DNA of 64,000 bases from NCBI RefSeq assembly GCF_002364335.1, contig NZ_DEXW01000042.1, positions 14,803 to 78,802 of the forward strand, given 5' to 3'. Every line of letters starts with the position of its first letter. Within the stretch, counting starts at the first letter, position 1. The notes beneath the pieces are model-generated. The model worked only from the letters and a program-made list of their open reading frames with translations, was not told where the DNA came from and made no database searches. Shown piece after piece: positions 18,899 to 27,145 of the stretch. Source of the DNA: Winogradskyella sp. UBA3174. Its GTDB lineage: Bacteria; Bacteroidota; Bacteroidia; Flavobacteriales; Flavobacteriaceae. The translations under genes were made by a program, and so were the position numbers.

Positions 18899-19750
18899 TT
18901 ATTGTATTCCGTTTAATATATCTGTTAGACGATTTGTCGTTTCCATTTCTTTATAGACTCCTTCAAAATCGTCATCTTCCATTAACTTTTTAAAATGCTT
19001 TAGATTAGTAATATACTCATCTAAAGTTTCAATAACGTTGGTTTTATTTTGTTCAAAAATAGGTGTCCACATTGCGGGAGAACTTTTAGCTAAACGCACT
19101 GTACTTTCAAATCCACTACCAGCCATATCAAAAATATCACGATCATTTTTCTCTTTTTCAATAACCGTTTTACCTAACATAAATGAACTTATGTGCGATA
19201 AGTGTGAAACGTAAGCGATATGCTTATCATGCGCCTTTGGATTCATATAGCGAATTCGCATACCTAACTCTGAAAATAACTTCAAGGCTTTTTCTTGAAG
19301 CTTAAATGCCGTTTCTTCAACTTCGCAAATAATGTTAGTCTTATTTTTGTACAAGCCATGTATTGCTGCGCTTGGCCCTGAATATTCTGTACCAGCAATA
19401 GGGTGTACCGCTAAATAATTTCTACGCTTTGGATGAGCTTTAACCTTAATGCAAATATCTTCTTTTGTAGAGCCTGCGTCAAAAACTATAGTGTTATCAG
19501 AAATATAATCTAACACATCTGGCAATACCTTTAATGTTGCATCTACAGGAATTGCTAAAATCACAAAATCTGCATTTAACACATCTTTTAACGTTGCTTT
19601 TTCATCGATGACACCTAGTTTAACAGCCTCATCTAAATGTGCTTCATTTTTATCGATTCCGTAAATAGTGGTTGTTGGATATAGTTTCTTAATATCTAAA
19701 GCAAAACTGCCACCTATTAACCCAACTCCTATTATAAAAATATTATTCAT
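18899..19750 (-). CDS. tyrA: TyrA, prephenate dehydrogenase
   Basis: Oxidatively decarboxylates prephenate to 4-hydroxyphenylpyruvate, the tyrosine branch. The 283 residues start with the Rossmann motif IFIIGVGLIGGSFALDIKK, then FDAGSTKEDI and the substrate loop LAVHPIAGTEYSGPSAA. The helical dimerisation half contains HDKHIAYVSHLSHISSFML, with the conserved catalytic histidine region. No ACT domain is present. It lies 2 bases after the aminotransferase stop in the operon. Confidence 0.93.
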   Translation of the reverse strand: MNNIFIIGVGLIGGSFALDIKKLYPTTTIYGIDKNEAHLDEAVKLGVIDEKATLKDVLNADFVILAIPVDATLKVLPDVLDYISDNTIVFDAGSTKEDICIKVKAHPKRRNYLAVHPIAGTEYSGPSAAIHGLYKNKTNIICEVEETAFKLQEKALKLFSELGMRIRYMNPKAHDKHIAYVSHLSHISSFMLGKTVIEKEKNDRDIFDMAGSGFESTVRLAKSSPAMWTPIFEQNKTNVIETLDEYITNLKHFKKLMEDDDFEGVYKEMETTNRLTDILNGIQ

Positions 19751-19752
19751 GT

Positions 19753-20898
19753 CTATTTTACTCTAGCAATAGCTTCTTTTATTATTTCTTCTGATGCACA
19801 TAATGAGAACCTAACATAGCCCTCTCCATTACTCCCAAAAACAGTTCCTGGTGCTAAAAATATTGAATGCTCTTTTAGTACTAAATCTGTAAATTCTTCT
19901 GACTTCAGATCTGGTGGTGACTTTGCCCAAACAAATAAACCTGTTGCATATTTATCGTAAGTACAATTTAGTGCATCGGCCAACTCCCATATGAGTTCTC
20001 GTCGTAGTTCATAAACACTGTTTAAGCTTACAAACCACATATCCGAGCACTGTAAAGCTTCAATTGCACCTTTCTGAATACCATAAAACATACCAGAATC
20101 CATATTGCTTTTTACCTTTAACACAGCATTGATATAATCATAATTACCAACAAGCATACCTACACGCCAACCAGCCATATTAAATGTTTTACTCAAAGAA
20201 TTCAACTCTAAGCAGACATCTTTAGCATTATTATAACGCATAATGCTTATAGGCTTTTTATTTAAAATAAAGCTATATGGATTATCATTTACAATAAGAA
20301 TATTATGACGTTTCCCAAAAGCAATAACCTCATCATAAAATTTGTTAGGTGCATTGGTCCCAGTTGGCATATGTGGATAATTAACCCACATAATCTTAAC
20401 CTTACTTAAATCCATGCGCTCTAAAGCAATAAAATCTGGAAGCCAATTATTATCTTCTATTAGGTCATAAAATACAGGCTTTGCTTCTACTAGTTTAGTT
20501 ACTGCAGCATACGTAGGATATCCTGGATTTGGCACTAAAGCCTTATCTCCTTTATTAAGAAATGCCATTGATATGTGCATTATACCTTCTTTACTACCTA
20601 TTAATGGTAATACTTCCGTCTGCCCACTTATGTTAACTTTATAACGCGTTTCATAAAAACTTGAAATCGCTTCTCTTAACTCAGGTAGACCTTGATAACT
20701 TTGATATTTATTAGCACCTTCTTCTTCTAAACTATCTTTTAATGACCGTTTAGATTTAAAAGGTGGCGCTAAATCTGGGCTACCAATACCTAAATTAATA
20801 ATTGGTTTTCCTTGTGATTTTAAAAATGCAACTTCACGTAATTTCTTAGAAAAATAATATTCTTCAACATGCTTTAAACGGTTTGCAACTTCTATCAT
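19753..20898 (-). CDS. Class I/II aminotransferase, probably aromatic amino-acid transaminase
   Basis: PLP-dependent fold-type I aminotransferase of 381 residues. The PLP lysine sits in LNSLSKTFNMAGWRVGMLVG; INLGIGSPDLAPP and VPNPGYPTYAAVT are the usual substrate and phosphate segments, and the C-terminal arginine is in GYVRFSLCAS. In the operon it lies between pheA (4-base overlap) and tyrA (2-base gap), so amination of phenylpyruvate and hydroxyphenylpyruvate is the likely job. The sequence also resembles LL-diaminopimelate-type enzymes, so a wider substrate range is possible. Confidence 0.88.
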   Translation of the reverse strand: MIEVANRLKHVEEYYFSKKLREVAFLKSQGKPIINLGIGSPDLAPPFKSKRSLKDSLEEEGANKYQSYQGLPELREAISSFYETRYKVNISGQTEVLPLIGSKEGIMHISMAFLNKGDKALVPNPGYPTYAAVTKLVEAKPVFYDLIEDNNWLPDFIALERMDLSKVKIMWVNYPHMPTGTNAPNKFYDEVIAFGKRHNILIVNDNPYSFILNKKPISIMRYNNAKDVCLELNSLSKTFNMAGWRVGMLVGNYDYINAVLKVKSNMDSGMFYGIQKGAIEALQCSDMWFVSLNSVYELRRELIWELADALNCTYDKYATGLFVWAKSPPDLKSEEFTDLVLKEHSIFLAPGTVFGSNGEGYVRFSLCASEEIIKEAIARVK

Positions 20899-21722
20899 AT
20901 TCTCGCATTTTTATATTCACCTAATACTTTAAAATTCTCTGCCATTAATTGCATAATCACAATTGCTTTTTCGTAATCCTTATACGCATCAAAAGTAACA
21001 TCTATAAAGAAGGCATACTTCCATGGAGTGTCAATTTTTGGTAAAGATTGAATTTTAGTTAAATTTAGTTTACAATCACTAATTACATTAAGCATGGTAG
21101 CTAAGCTCCCACGCTTATGATCTAATTCAAACTTTAGAGACGCCTTATTCAGCGCTTTGATTTCAATCTGATTATTTTGACGCTCAACAATAACAAAGCG
21201 TGTTTCGTTATGCTTTATGGTCTGAATACAAGATGCCAAAATAGTAACACCATACAAATCTGCAGCATTTTTACTTGCTATAGCGGCTATACCTTTAAGG
21301 TTCTGTTCAGAAATTTGCTTAGCAACACCTGCGGTGTCCTTAGCTTCAACTAACTTTATTTGCGGAAAATTCTTAAAAAATTCCTTGCACTGTAATAATG
21401 CCATTGGATGTGAATGCACCTCTTTAATATCTTCTATAGATTGTCCTTGTGATGCTAATAAATTATGCTGAACATCTAAATAATATTCACCAATAATCTT
21501 TAAATCATTATCATCAATTAACGCATAATTAGGAATAATTGAACCAGCAATAGAATTTTCTAATGCCATTACAGCAGTATCTGTTTTACCATTTAATAAA
21601 CTATCTACAGTGTCATCAAAAGACAAACATTCAATCACATCTGTATTTACATCAAAATACTTCTGAGCAACTTCGTGATGAAATGATCCTTTAATTCCTT
21701 GTATGGCTATTGGCTTATTCAA
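20895..21722 (-). CDS. pheA: PheA, prephenate dehydratase with ACT domain
   Basis: Converts prephenate to phenylpyruvate, the phenylalanine branch. The 275-residue protein has the dehydratase domain (about 3-180; IAIQGIKGSFHHEVAQKYF, the segment VMALENSIAGSIIPNYALI, and the catalytic KHNETRFVIV) and a C-terminal ACT domain (about 195-270; LDHKRGSLATMLNVISDC). The ACT effector motif, ESRP in many enzymes, reads QSLP here, so feedback by phenylalanine may differ. It is the first gene of the operon and is preceded by the attenuator at 21814-21935. Confidence 0.94.
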   Translation of the reverse strand: MNKPIAIQGIKGSFHHEVAQKYFDVNTDVIECLSFDDTVDSLLNGKTDTAVMALENSIAGSIIPNYALIDDNDLKIIGEYYLDVQHNLLASQGQSIEDIKEVHSHPMALLQCKEFFKNFPQIKLVEAKDTAGVAKQISEQNLKGIAAIASKNAADLYGVTILASCIQTIKHNETRFVIVERQNNQIEIKALNKASLKFELDHKRGSLATMLNVISDCKLNLTKIQSLPKIDTPWKYAFFIDVTFDAYKDYEKAIVIMQLMAENFKVLGEYKNARI

Positions 21723-21813
21723 ACTTTATTATTACACATTAGATATTAAAACTACACCTTTAATTTACTGATTGCGATGATTTTAGATTATTTCAGTTTT
21801 AAAAAGTTAAAAT

Positions 21814-21843
21814 AAAAAAAGTCTCGATTAAATCGAGACTTTT
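21814..21843 (-). terminator. Attenuator terminator of the aromatic operon
   Basis: On the minus strand an 11-bp stem (arms at 21833-21843 and 21817-21827, core GUCUCGA/UCGAGAC, loop of 5) is followed by a seven-U run and then AUUUU. It stands about 90 bases upstream of the pheA start, between divergent genes, where no upstream gene needs a terminator. Its 5' arm AAGUCUCG (21834-21841) can pair instead with CGAGGCUU (21872-21879) at the end of the leader ORF: eight pairs including one G-U. Confidence 0.85.
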
Positions 21844-21869
21844 AAAAACTATATTTTGATTAAAACATA

Positions 21870-21935
21870 CTAAGCCTCGTTCCTTTTTGTAAAAAAGAAG
21901 TAATACCAGTTGTAATATGCTTTAGATAAATTCAT
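21870..21935 (-). CDS. Leader peptide rich in Tyr, Trp and Phe (attenuator control ORF)
   Basis: A 21-residue ORF, ATG at 21935 and TAG at 21870-21872. Residues 7-15 read YYNWYYFFF, eight aromatic residues in nine, covering all three amino acids whose synthesis depends on the operon it precedes. The last codons (N-E-A-stop) contain CGAGGCUU, which is the antiterminator partner of the terminator 5' arm. Codons 4-6 contain CUAAAGC, which can pair with GCUUAG at the stop codon and would free the terminator. The layout (control codons, then overlapping 1:2, 2:3 and 3:4 pairings, then U-run) is that of classical ribosome-mediated attenuation in trp and phe operons. Expression is not proven. Confidence 0.88.
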   Translation of the reverse strand: MNLSKAYYNWYYFFFTKRNEA

Positions 21936-21950
21936 CGCTTAATTATGAGG

Positions 21951-21981
21951 TAAAAGTAATTATAAATATTAAAAAACAAAA
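21951..21981 (-). promoter_or_regulatory. Probable promoter of the aromatic operon
   Basis: On the minus strand TACTTTTA (21951-21958) differs from TAnnTTTG at one position, and a TTTTG (21977-21981) lies 18 bases upstream as a -33 candidate. Transcripts would begin about 10 bases before the leader ATG. Confidence 0.45.
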
Positions 21982-22048
21982 CCTATTAAACCAATTTTTA
22001 TATTTAGGCGTTCTGTAATTGACTATTTTTACAAAAACATACCATAAT

Positions 22049-22942
22049 ATGTCTATAGAAGTTAATAATATTACAAAAATATATAAAAATCAAAAAGCTT
22101 TGAATGACGTTTCATTTAAAGTAAAAGATGCTGAAATTGTAGGGTTTCTTGGCCCAAATGGTGCTGGAAAATCTACAATGATGAAAATTCTAACCACATA
22201 TATAGAAGCTTCTGAAGGCTCTGCAAATGTGAACGGTTTTGATGTTACTGTAGATAAAAAAAGTGTACAAAGTAGTATTGGGTACTTACCAGAACACAAT
22301 CCTTTATATACAGATTTGTATGTTAGAGAATATTTAAACTTCAACGCTAATGTTTACGGCACACCAAAATCTAGAATAGATGAAGTGATTGAATTAACTG
22401 GTTTAACACCAGAAGCACATAAAAAAATAAATCAATTATCTAAAGGCTACAGACAACGTGTTGGTTTAGCAAATGCGTTATTACATAATCCTGAAGTTTT
22501 AATTTTAGACGAACCTACCACAGGCTTAGACCCAAACCAATTGGTAGCTATTAGAAATTTAATAAAAACTATTGGTAAGGAAAAAACGGTTTTCTTGTCT
22601 ACGCACATTATGCAAGAGGTAGAGGCCATGTGCGATCGTGTTATTATTATTAATAAAGGAGAGGTTGTTGCAGATAAATATTTAAAAGATTTAAGAGACG
22701 GCCAAGAACAAATTGTGATTGTAGAATTTGACTATAGAGTTGAAGACACCTTTTTATTAAAACTTCCTAAAGTGAGCTCTGTAAAAAACACGCACGACTT
22801 TATTTACGAGATTACATTTTCTACAAAAGATGATATGCGATCTCATGTATTTGATTTTGCTCACGATAATGAATTGAAGATTCTGCAACTGAATCAAAAA
22901 AATACTAGTTTGGAAAGTTTGTTTCGGGAATTGACTAGTTAA
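22049..22942 (+). CDS. gldA: GldA, gliding-motility-associated ABC transporter ATPase
   Basis: ATP-binding subunit of the GldAFG ABC transporter needed for gliding in some Flavobacteriia. The ATG at 22049 gives MSIEVNNITKIYKNQKALND and 298 residues, the usual GldA length; the longer frame would need a TTG start. Walker A GFLGPNGAGKSTMMKIL, signature QLSKGYRQRVGLANALLHNP and Walker B VLILDEPTTGLDP are all present. The C-terminal 80 residues are the usual extension. The partner permease genes gldF and gldG are not in this window. It is divergent from pheA and overlaps the end of the convergent GIN gene by 8 bases. Confidence 0.88.
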   Translation: MSIEVNNITKIYKNQKALNDVSFKVKDAEIVGFLGPNGAGKSTMMKILTTYIEASEGSANVNGFDVTVDKKSVQSSIGYLPEHNPLYTDLYVREYLNFNANVYGTPKSRIDEVIELTGLTPEAHKKINQLSKGYRQRVGLANALLHNPEVLILDEPTTGLDPNQLVAIRNLIKTIGKEKTVFLSTHIMQEVEAMCDRVIIINKGEVVADKYLKDLRDGQEQIVIVEFDYRVEDTFLLKLPKVSSVKNTHDFIYEITFSTKDDMRSHVFDFAHDNELKILQLNQKNTSLESLFRELTS

Positions 22943-23678
22943 AAATTAACTGTCCAATATAAAAACGCTCTACATCTACTAAAGGTGGTTGATTTACCGA
23001 AAGCAAATCACCCGTTCCTCGTAATTCTCCGGTAATTGATTGTACTGGGTTAACAACCATATCATTACTACTACGATGAAAAACATCAACATTTTGTGCT
23101 ATTAGATTTTCACCTTCAAAACGTCCAGAGCCTGAGAAGAAACCAACGAATAAATTTTCTACTGATCCATCTATGTAAAAAATTGATATGTTATTAGAAG
23201 AAATAGTTATGTTTTCTGAGGCTACTGATAATCTAAAATCACCAACGGTAAATTCACTTCCTCCGTTAAAATCTTCAGAAAATAAGGACAGCATATCATA
23301 ATTTAAAATACCATCTGAGGAGATTTCATATTGAGACGACGTTCTAATCTCAATTAAATTTGGCGCTTCAACATAAACTTTGGTAATACCGAAATCTCTA
23401 ACATAGTTACAACTGTTATTATCTGTGAGTACTAATTGGTTACCAATAACATTAACCTCTACATCATTTATTAAATTTTCACCAGTTTGAATAGTCACTT
23501 TATATTCTGGCGCTTCTTTTATAATAAGCTCAATATCTCTGTTAACAAGAATTCTTTCGAAACTAGGTATATCTACTGTTTCTTGAATGATAGATCCTGC
23601 AGTTTGAAAACAATCACCAGCATCTTCGCTATTACAAGCAAAACACAGCAGCATACATATATAAACTAATTTTTTCAT
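22935..23678 (-). CDS. GIN-domain (DUF2807) lipoprotein
   Basis: A 247-residue lipoprotein (lipobox Cys15 in CMLLCFACNSED). The rest is a repetitive beta structure of the GIN/DUF2807 type found as a putative adhesin head: a segment IQTGENLINDVEVNVIGNQL followed by strand repeats with alternating hydrophobics to the C-terminus. It overlaps the PagL-like gene by 4 bases (ATGA), so the two are coupled and share a promoter. Role unknown; probably outer-membrane or surface associated. Confidence 0.82.
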   Translation of the reverse strand: MKKLVYICMLLCFACNSEDAGDCFQTAGSIIQETVDIPSFERILVNRDIELIIKEAPEYKVTIQTGENLINDVEVNVIGNQLVLTDNNSCNYVRDFGITKVYVEAPNLIEIRTSSQYEISSDGILNYDMLSLFSEDFNGGSEFTVGDFRLSVASENITISSNNISIFYIDGSVENLFVGFFSGSGRFEGENLIAQNVDVFHRSSNDMVVNPVQSITGELRGTGDLLSVNQPPLVDVERFYIGQLIFN

Positions 23679-24769
23679 AATCTAACTCCTATTCCTAATT
23701 CAACAGCTTCGGCTTTTGCCCCATGCGATTTTAAGGTTACTGCACCAAAAAAGGTTTTTCCAAAATAACGCTTAAGCCCTAATCTAATATAAGTACGCCC
23801 TTCAAAATCAAAAGGATAATGCACATAATAACCTAATTGCGTTACGACAGATATTTTATTGATAAACAATTCATGACCAACAAATAAACCAACGCGTTTA
23901 TAATCTTCATCACCACTTACGTTTTCTTCAGGAAACGAAACCGATTGGTAATAAATTAATTCTTTTAAAAAATTAGAGAAAAAAGCGTCTACCCCAAACT
24001 GAATAGCACTTGTATGACTCAGTCGTTTATCTGCATAGGCAGAAACAATATAAAAAGGAAATTGACCACTCCTAATAACATCACTTTCATTAATACCTGT
24101 TCTAAATGCTAAATTATACCTAACGGGTTCTGTGAATTTTTCATCATCAAGATTATCAATATATTCTGAAACCTCATCATCGAGATTATAGGTTAAACCG
24201 ACATTTAAAGCTATCGTATTTACACTGGTATTTGGTGCTTTTACATTGGCATTAGAATAATGAATTAAGGATACACCAGCCTGCAAGCCAAAACGATCAA
24301 AAATTTGCTCTTTTTTATAGCTTAACATTAAATATGTTGAGCTTAGAATATCCGAACCAAATGCAACGTTTTTAGGGTTATCAATTTTATCATAAGGATT
24401 TGTATTATAGGCTAATCCTTGCGCAATACGTAACATTACATTCCGCTTAAAGAAGTAGAAGTTGTAATGTGCATAAAGCCCAAAATTCTCACCTAGCTTA
24501 GTATTCTTTAGATCTTGATAGACAAAAGAGGCTCCATAATCCGGGTAATTATAGCGTTGCTCCCAATCTTCATTTCCAAAAGTTTTTTTATTCCAACTAA
24601 AAATAAAACCCTCTGGACGACCAGTAATTAAATGTAATATATCATTATTATGAAGCGCAATATTACCTCCAAAATAATTTAAATCGAGATAAGAATCTGA
24701 TGTTAAACGCTTTTGAGCACTTAATAAAAAACTAATTAAAAAACTAAAACCTAAAAGCCAATACTTCAT
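23675..24769 (-). CDS. PagL-like acyloxyacyl hydrolase (lipid A deacylase family)
   Basis: A 364-residue protein with signal peptide (MKYWLLGFSFLISFLLSAQK) and an outer-membrane beta-barrel pattern. The stretch SLIHYSNANVKAPNTSVN carries the H-x-S-N motif of the PagL catalytic His and Ser region. PagL removes the 3-O-acyl chain from lipid A in the outer membrane. The protein is about twice the length of classical PagL, which is common in Bacteroidota members. An inverted repeat centred on its -7 box (24773-24802) suggests repressor control. Confidence 0.8.
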   Translation of the reverse strand: MKYWLLGFSFLISFLLSAQKRLTSDSYLDLNYFGGNIALHNNDILHLITGRPEGFIFSWNKKTFGNEDWEQRYNYPDYGASFVYQDLKNTKLGENFGLYAHYNFYFFKRNVMLRIAQGLAYNTNPYDKIDNPKNVAFGSDILSSTYLMLSYKKEQIFDRFGLQAGVSLIHYSNANVKAPNTSVNTIALNVGLTYNLDDEVSEYIDNLDDEKFTEPVRYNLAFRTGINESDVIRSGQFPFYIVSAYADKRLSHTSAIQFGVDAFFSNFLKELIYYQSVSFPEENVSGDEDYKRVGLFVGHELFINKISVVTQLGYYVHYPFDFEGRTYIRLGLKRYFGKTFFGAVTLKSHGAKAEAVELGIGVRL

Positions 24770-24772
24770 TTA

Positions 24773-24802
24773 TAATCTATTACCGACAAATGTAATAGAT
24801 TA
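24773..24802 (-). promoter_or_regulatory. -7 box inside an 11-bp inverted repeat (operator-promoter)
   Basis: Arms TAATCTATTAC (24773-24783) and GTAATAGATTA (24792-24802) are perfect inverted repeats with an 8-base spacer. On the minus strand TACATTTG (24787-24794) matches TAnnTTTG exactly and lies in the centre. The repeat ends 3 bases before the ATG at 24769. Confidence 0.6.
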
Positions 24803-24996
24803 ATTAATTTAAAAATAATGTTGCACATAAAGATACTCCTGTTATTAATAATAACTGAAGTACAAACCGAAGTTCTAATTTATATTTTTTCACGATTTGA
24901 GTTTAATGCAAATTTCTTTTAAACTTATTATAAGCAGTTTACAGCCAAAGCAACAAATTGTTAATTAAACATTATAAAGATAGCCTCAATATTAAC

Positions 24997-26067
24997 TTAA
25001 TGTAATTGAGAGGCTAGTTTTAAAATATCAGACAATACACCTCTAGCGGTAACAGATCTACCAGCACCAGCACCTTGAATTACCAAAGGTTGTTTATTGT
25101 AAGATTCAGTATAAAATTCAAATAAGGTATCGGCACCTTTTAACTGTCCCAATACAGAAGATTTAGGCTCCGAGATCAATTTTACTTCTAATGAATTATT
25201 TACAGTATCTAATTCACCAATATATCTTAATACAGACTCGGGTTTCTGGACTTTTTTACTGTTTTCGAATACGATGTTCAACTCCCCAGAACGTTCATTA
25301 AACTGTTTTAAAGTTGTTTTTCCATTAAGCTGTTTAGGCACTAACGATTCTATTTTTACTTGATGCAATTCGTTTTTCAAACCAAGTTCTCTAGCCAATA
25401 TTAAAAGCTTTCTAGCAACGTCTTTTCCAGATAGATCATCTCTTGGGTCTGGTTCAGTTAAGCCTTCATTAGCAGCACTATTTAAAATCTCATCAAATGG
25501 TAATTCTTCTTCTGAAAATCTATTAAAAATATAACTCAACGAACCCGAAAATACACCTCTAATTTTTGTGATATCTTCACCAGATTCATGTAAACTTTTT
25601 ACAGTTTCAATAACAGGTAATCCCGCACCAACATTAGTTTCGTACAAAAACTTTTTGTTGTTCTTTTTTAGAACTTTTCGTAATCTTTCATAAAACTCGA
25701 AACTCAGTGTATTTGCCACTTTATTTGCTGAAATAATATGAAACCCATTTTCGATAAGTTCTTCATAATTCTCAACAAATTCGCTACTCGCTGTGACATC
25801 TATTGCCATGCAGTTTTCTGCACTTATACTTTTGAAATAGTTGATAACATCTTTAATTTTATAAGGCTTTGAAAACAATTCAAAATCCATCTGCCAATTA
25901 TATTCAGTGTCGTTAGCATAAAAGGCCAAGTTCGAATTTGTTATTACAGGTATCTTAATTTTAATATTTTGCTCTTTATATAGTCTTGTTTTAAGAGCAT
26001 TTATTTGATTGATTAATGTAGAGCCTACATTACCAATTCCGAATATAGCTAGATTTATAGTTTTCAT
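24997..26067 (-). CDS. Homoserine dehydrogenase
   Basis: NAD(P)-dependent reduction of aspartate semialdehyde to homoserine. The 356 residues start with the Rossmann motif LAIFGIGNVGSTLINQ, followed by TASSEFVENYEELIENGFHI, NVGAGLPVIETVKSLHESG, GVFSGSLSYIFNRFSEEELP and the catalytic-lysine helix DLSGKDVARKLLILARELGL. There is neither an aspartokinase domain nor an ACT domain. Within the SAM-I controlled operon it would supply homoserine for acetylation by the preceding gene. Its start overlaps that gene by 38 bases. Confidence 0.9.
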   Translation of the reverse strand: MKTINLAIFGIGNVGSTLINQINALKTRLYKEQNIKIKIPVITNSNLAFYANDTEYNWQMDFELFSKPYKIKDVINYFKSISAENCMAIDVTASSEFVENYEELIENGFHIISANKVANTLSFEFYERLRKVLKKNNKKFLYETNVGAGLPVIETVKSLHESGEDITKIRGVFSGSLSYIFNRFSEEELPFDEILNSAANEGLTEPDPRDDLSGKDVARKLLILARELGLKNELHQVKIESLVPKQLNGKTTLKQFNERSGELNIVFENSKKVQKPESVLRYIGELDTVNNSLEVKLISEPKSSVLGQLKGADTLFEFYTESYNKQPLVIQGAGAGRSVTARGVLSDILKLASQLH

Positions 26068-27046
26068 TTGTTTTGTTATTTAAATTAAAAACTGGATGTA
26101 AGAGTTTGGTTAATTGCTGAGATTCTATTAGAAAAGCATCATGTCCATCGTTAGATTTTATTTCTCCAATAGTCACATTTTCTTTAATTGTTTTCAATTC
26201 CACAAACGTGTTCCAGTTTTCAACGGATGTAAAAAGTAAATCTGAATTTATAGTTATAATATGTATATGAGACGTTATATGTTTTGTAGCGTTTACAAAA
26301 CTGATTTCTCCATGAGTAATGTCGATAGTTTTCAAGATTTGATTCATCATTTTATATGCTGAAAGTTTAAAACGACCATTTAGTTTTTCTCCATGATGTT
26401 TGAGCCAACTTTCAACATTAAATTGATTTCTAGAAGTCTTTGTTCTATTGAATTTAGCCGAAAATGATTCTGGCGTTCTGTAAAATGTCATAGCATGTAA
26501 TCGTGCATCACTTACAGGATTTGAAGAATGATTCAAAATTTTATCTTGAATAAAACAATTCCCAATTACCCAATCTGTAGATTTCCAATCAGCAGCAATA
26601 GGTACAATATAATCTGCCAAACTTGGACGTAAAGCAGCCAATTCCCAAGTAATACCTCCACCAACAGATGCTCCAATAACGGCATGCAAGTGCTGAATAT
26701 TTAAGCGATTCAGACCTTCAGAAAAAAGTCGTGCTATATCTCTAGCTGTAAACTCTTTATAATATTCTGAAAAAGTTTCGCCTAATTCTTTAAATCCATT
26801 CCCAGGACAGTTGAATGCTAAAACTGTATATTCATTTGTATCGATAACTTTATTTTCGCCTACGATAGTATTCCACCAACCATTCTCGCCTGTTACTTCA
26901 GAATTTCCAGTAAGTGCATGATTTACCAAAACTACAGGATTATCATATATTGATTTACCAAAAACCTGATAGGAGAGTCTAAGATTAATTTGTCTGCCAC
27001 TGCATAGTTCAAAGTGGTCAAAATCTATATATTGAAGTGTATTCAT
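26030..27046 (-). CDS. MetX-like homoserine O-acetyltransferase (alpha/beta hydrolase)
   Basis: A 338-residue alpha/beta-hydrolase of the MetX family. LVNHALTGNSEV is the oxyanion strand loop, and the nucleophile elbow is VIGASVGGGITWELAALRP. The later segments INSDLLFTSVENW and SNDGHDAFLIES carry the expected Asp and His. Its place between the sulfhydrylase and homoserine dehydrogenase genes under a SAM riboswitch supports acetyl-CoA:homoserine acetyl transfer in methionine synthesis. The family also includes serine acetyl- and succinyltransferases, so the acyl donor is inferred. Confidence 0.85.
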   Translation of the reverse strand: MNTLQYIDFDHFELCSGRQINLRLSYQVFGKSIYDNPVVLVNHALTGNSEVTGENGWWNTIVGENKVIDTNEYTVLAFNCPGNGFKELGETFSEYYKEFTARDIARLFSEGLNRLNIQHLHAVIGASVGGGITWELAALRPSLADYIVPIAADWKSTDWVIGNCFIQDKILNHSSNPVSDARLHAMTFYRTPESFSAKFNRTKTSRNQFNVESWLKHHGEKLNGRFKLSAYKMMNQILKTIDITHGEISFVNATKHITSHIHIITINSDLLFTSVENWNTFVELKTIKENVTIGEIKSNDGHDAFLIESQQLTKLLHPVFNLNNKTNENYKSSYIRNW

Positions 27047-27145
27047 TGTAATTTTATATTTAATAGTCCTTAGTGCAAATTAATAAACCAAACTGAGTAA
27101 AAAAATTACTCAGCTTGATTAATACAATACTAACATATTAAGGCA

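Noticed and set aside
21814..21843. Terminator hairpin read as an ordinary end-of-gene terminator
   Set aside because: The genes on both sides diverge, so no gene ends here; it fits only as an attenuator for the minus-strand operon.
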